Shown here: positions 61,401-64,000 of the stretch, in pieces
Layout of the letters: every line of letters begins with the position of its first letter
Position numbering within the stretch: position 1 is the stretch's first letter
Origin: Brachypodius melanocephalos
Taxonomy: Eukaryota; Chordata; Aves; Passeriformes; Pycnonotidae
NCBI GenBank assembly: GCA_013398615.1
Contig: VZSR01000598.1
Location: 5,170,875 to 5,234,874, forward strand
DNA length: 64,000 nucleotides
Reading direction: 5' to 3'
Notes under the pieces: generated by a model
Told to the model about the DNA's origin: nothing
The model's database searches: none
What the model saw: the letters and a program-made list of their open reading frames with translations, nothing else
Program-made: the position numbers and the translations under genes

Positions 61401-63915
61401 GAGCTTCACCACATCTACTTAACCTGTATAGGATGTAAAAATGTGAATCAACAGCCCCCAACCACATCCTACCACAAGACTGAGCTTTGCCACCACCACT
61501 TCCTATTGAAGGATCTATTCGTGGCACTGCCACTGGTTGTGTGTTCTTGGTTAAGTGCACATGTGCAAGTTGCACAGACAACATGCAGTGTATGTGTGTC
61601 ATGGGCATTTACATCACTAAATATTCATGATATAAAAGAATCATTTCCTCTACTTGTGCATATCCCCATAACACGAGCTGTGGGACAGCAAAAATACCTC
61701 CAGGAGATTAAATAATGGCATAAAGGCAGGAATCAGACAACTTCTGCAGGGAGATTACACATAAACCCTGCATTAAAGCAGCCAAACAAGAGCTGAGATC
61801 TGCTTCTTCCAAGAGATACTGCTTAGGTATGGAATGAGCCCTGACTTGTGAGCTCCCACCCTGCAGAATCACAGGACGGTTATGAGAACAAACATTCCTA
61901 TAGGAGCTGCATGTGCTGATACTGAACAGCAAAAAAAACAGCTGAGCCAAAGCACAGACACAGCACCAGCACCTTTGAACCTCTTCACCCACTGACTGAT
62001 TCTGCACACGTGCCCGTCCAACTCTGCCCAGCTGTAGGAAACATCCTGGAGAAACTGGGAAAATGGAAACATTCTGTCATTCTGCAGAAAAAAAGGTCTG
62101 GCACGCCAGATTTCTTTCCTTAAAGAATTTGTCCGGTGTGAGGAGGTCCAGAAAGTCCCAGAGCTCTAAGAATCCCAGCTGCACTGAAGTGAGGAAGTTT
62201 TCTTTCTTTTCTCCAAATAATAATAAAAAACCCAAACAAACCAGGAACTCAATGTTTCTCGAGTGAAACTCACCCTACAGGCAGGAAGTCCCTGAAGATG
62301 AGTTTTAAGTCTGCAGCACAAAGTCACCCCATGCAAAGCAATGCATACGGGAAAAAACAACCCTAATTATACCCATGACATGACAGGATTTAGTTCAGTT
62401 GTTATCAAACAAAAACCCTCAGACTCAATGTGTGCCAATACCTTCAGAGTAGCATCCAGTGCTCTGCAGCAGTCAAAAAGGCAAGCAGAACATTTTTAAG
62501 AGCACAACAGAAGTTACTGTTACAGCACTACAAAAATTTATTATGCAATTCTGGTGTCACCAGCTAAAAAAGGGAGAGTACACACAGAAAAGGCAAATAG
62601 AATGGGGACAAAGATAAGTATGCGACAGCAGCCATTCAAAAAACATCAAATAAATCAGATTTTCAGCTGGAAAAGGAAAGCAGATGACACAACAGTTCTA
62701 TAAAGTCATGAATTATATGGAGAAATTGACAGCAAACAATTGCTGCCTCTCACTGCACATGAGAGAGTGTTTGATGAAATTACTGTGCAGTGGACTTAGA
62801 AAAGAAACAACCACATTAAGCTACAAAGCTCAGTGCCAAAGATACCGTGAGATCCAATGCGGAAATGGATTCAAAGAACAATTAGAGATACAGCTTTTAT
62901 ACATCCATCAAAGGACTTAACAGTCCTGATGCAATCACCAGCTCATTACTGGAAGGACATAGGGAAGAAGGATTATTCCTGCCTACCTGCCAGCAACCTG
63001 ACACTATGCCAGATCATTCCCTGGTTTCACCAAAGGAGAGCTGGCAATATGACATGCTCCAGGATCAAAAAATTCTGAAAGCAGCATCAGGATGGTATTT
63101 TTATAGGCTGTCCTCTGCAGCAGTGTGCCTTAGCACACCCATGGCAGCACTGCCATGGCTGATTTTTTTCGCCCCATGTTTAATCCTAACATTCCCTATG
63201 GGTAGTATTTCAGTCAGGTCTCCAAGATTCCATTCCTCCGACCAGTCTGCAGTTGATTACCACAGCATTCATCTGCTGTTTCTCATTTGTTCTGCTCAAA
63301 GTGGACATCACAGAGAGCCCTGGAGAGCTGTGCAGCCAGTCACACAAGGAACTAAGGAGGGATTTGATGTATCACTAGGGATAAGGAAATATTAGATCAG
63401 AACAGGGAGCACCTTTCCGGAGACACTTCTCCCCTTAATAATTAGAAGCAGAAGTCCAAATCCAAGCTTCATCTGCCAGGCAGAAATCAGCTTTTTACCC
63501 AGTCCCAGGGAGTGGGATCATCACCCATGGCAGATGAAATTTGGGGTTCTGCACTGGAAGATGTGAGATTTTCAGAGGCAGTTGCCACAGTGGCTCAAAT
63601 GCCTCTGGATCAGCCAAGAGCCAAAGCTGTTTGCCACAGAGCAGTGCATGACATGCCAAGACAACTTAATAATTGATGTTGGTAAAAGGAGGATCTATTT
63701 CTCATTTCCACCCCTCTCAGCAGCACAAGGCTACATTAACTCCACTGTGCCGAGCATGCTGCCAACATCACTCCTTTATAAATATACATTATCTAGATGC
63801 TTTATGCACCTGGACTTTAGATGTGCCCAGGCTGAACGTATCTTTCTAAATAAAGTTAAGAGCACTTTCCCCAAATCCAGGTAAAAGCATCAGACCTACC
63901 ATTTACTGCAAGTCA
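58444..63915 (-). other. DOLPP1 intron 1 (part), no other gene seen
   Basis: About 5.5 kb upstream of DOLPP1 exon 2 with no exon encoding the expected HVEYPAG-like N-terminus and no CpG island. Both strands were scanned for recognisable exons of DOLPP1 or of MIGA2, the next gene in human; none was found. Confidence 0.6.
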
Positions 63916-64000
63916 TTATTTTAGACCAAAACGTTGTCTACCTTGACTTAGTAAAGCCTGTGACACTGCCTTCCACAGCATTCTCCTGGAGAACATCCAC
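63916..64000 (+). mobile_element. CR1 LINE ORF2 (reverse transcriptase) fragment
   Basis: The sequence from about 63,930 follows the CR1 reverse transcriptase stretch encoding VYLDFSKAFDTVSHSILLEK, with decay: TTGTCTACCTTGACTT, AGTAAAGCCTGTGACAC and CACAGCATTCTCCTGGAGAA. Frame breaks show it is a dead copy. It continues beyond the window. Confidence 0.8.

Noticed and set aside
61869..62072. Minus-strand frame reading DVSYSWAELDGHVCRISQWV, bounded by AG- and GT-like sites
   Set aside because: Looks exon-like, but does not resemble the missing DOLPP1 N-terminus or any protein I know; a single isolated frame in an intron is weak evidence.

Overview
This is a stretch of vertebrate nuclear genome, almost certainly avian. 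Three multi-exon, GT-AG spliced genes can be reconstructed codon by codon. The window also carries CR1-type LINE fragments, the dominant interspersed repeat of birds and other sauropsids, and the introns are short. The order PTPA - CRAT - DOLPP1, with CRAT divergent from PTPA and convergent with DOLPP1, is the order I remember from human chromosome 9q34. Nothing prokaryotic or viral was seen.

Layout. 1-900 is a CpG-island-like, GC-rich block with a CTCF-core-like motif and two G-quadruplex-type motifs. By synteny the immediate-early gene IER5L should lie at or just beyond this edge, but no IER5L coding sequence is recognised. 900-9,970 has no supported gene; it holds a few AT-rich blocks and a CCT microsatellite. 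9,975-33,641 is PTPA (minus strand, 10 coding exons, 321 aa, complete). 33,642-34,122 is a shared CpG-island promoter with an unusual array of AAGATGGC (YY1/TISU-type) motifs. 34,123-47,004 is CRAT (plus strand, 14 coding exons, 626 aa, complete), with a CR1 copy in intron 1 and a likely 3 kb 3' UTR ending near 50,000. DOLPP1 (minus strand) follows: its 3' UTR probably starts about 100 bp past the CRAT 3' end. Coding exons 2-8 lie at 52,927-58,443, and exon 1 is outside the window, so 58,444-64,000 is DOLPP1 intron 1. A CR1 reverse-transcriptase fragment runs off the right edge.

Functions. PTPA is the phosphotyrosyl phosphatase activator / PP2A activator (cytosol and nucleus). CRAT is carnitine O-acetyltransferase (mitochondrial matrix and peroxisome), buffering acetyl-CoA against acetylcarnitine. 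DOLPP1 is the ER dolichyl-diphosphatase that recycles the N-glycosylation lipid carrier. They share no pathway; their adjacency is conserved synteny, and only PTPA and CRAT are likely to share regulation, through the head-to-head promoter.

I found no undescribed biological system. The most interesting points are the bidirectional TISU/YY1 array, including a perfect TISU consensus that is out of frame with the CRAT start; loss of the internal Met that human CRAT can use for a leaderless isoform; and tail-to-tail packing of CRAT and DOLPP1.
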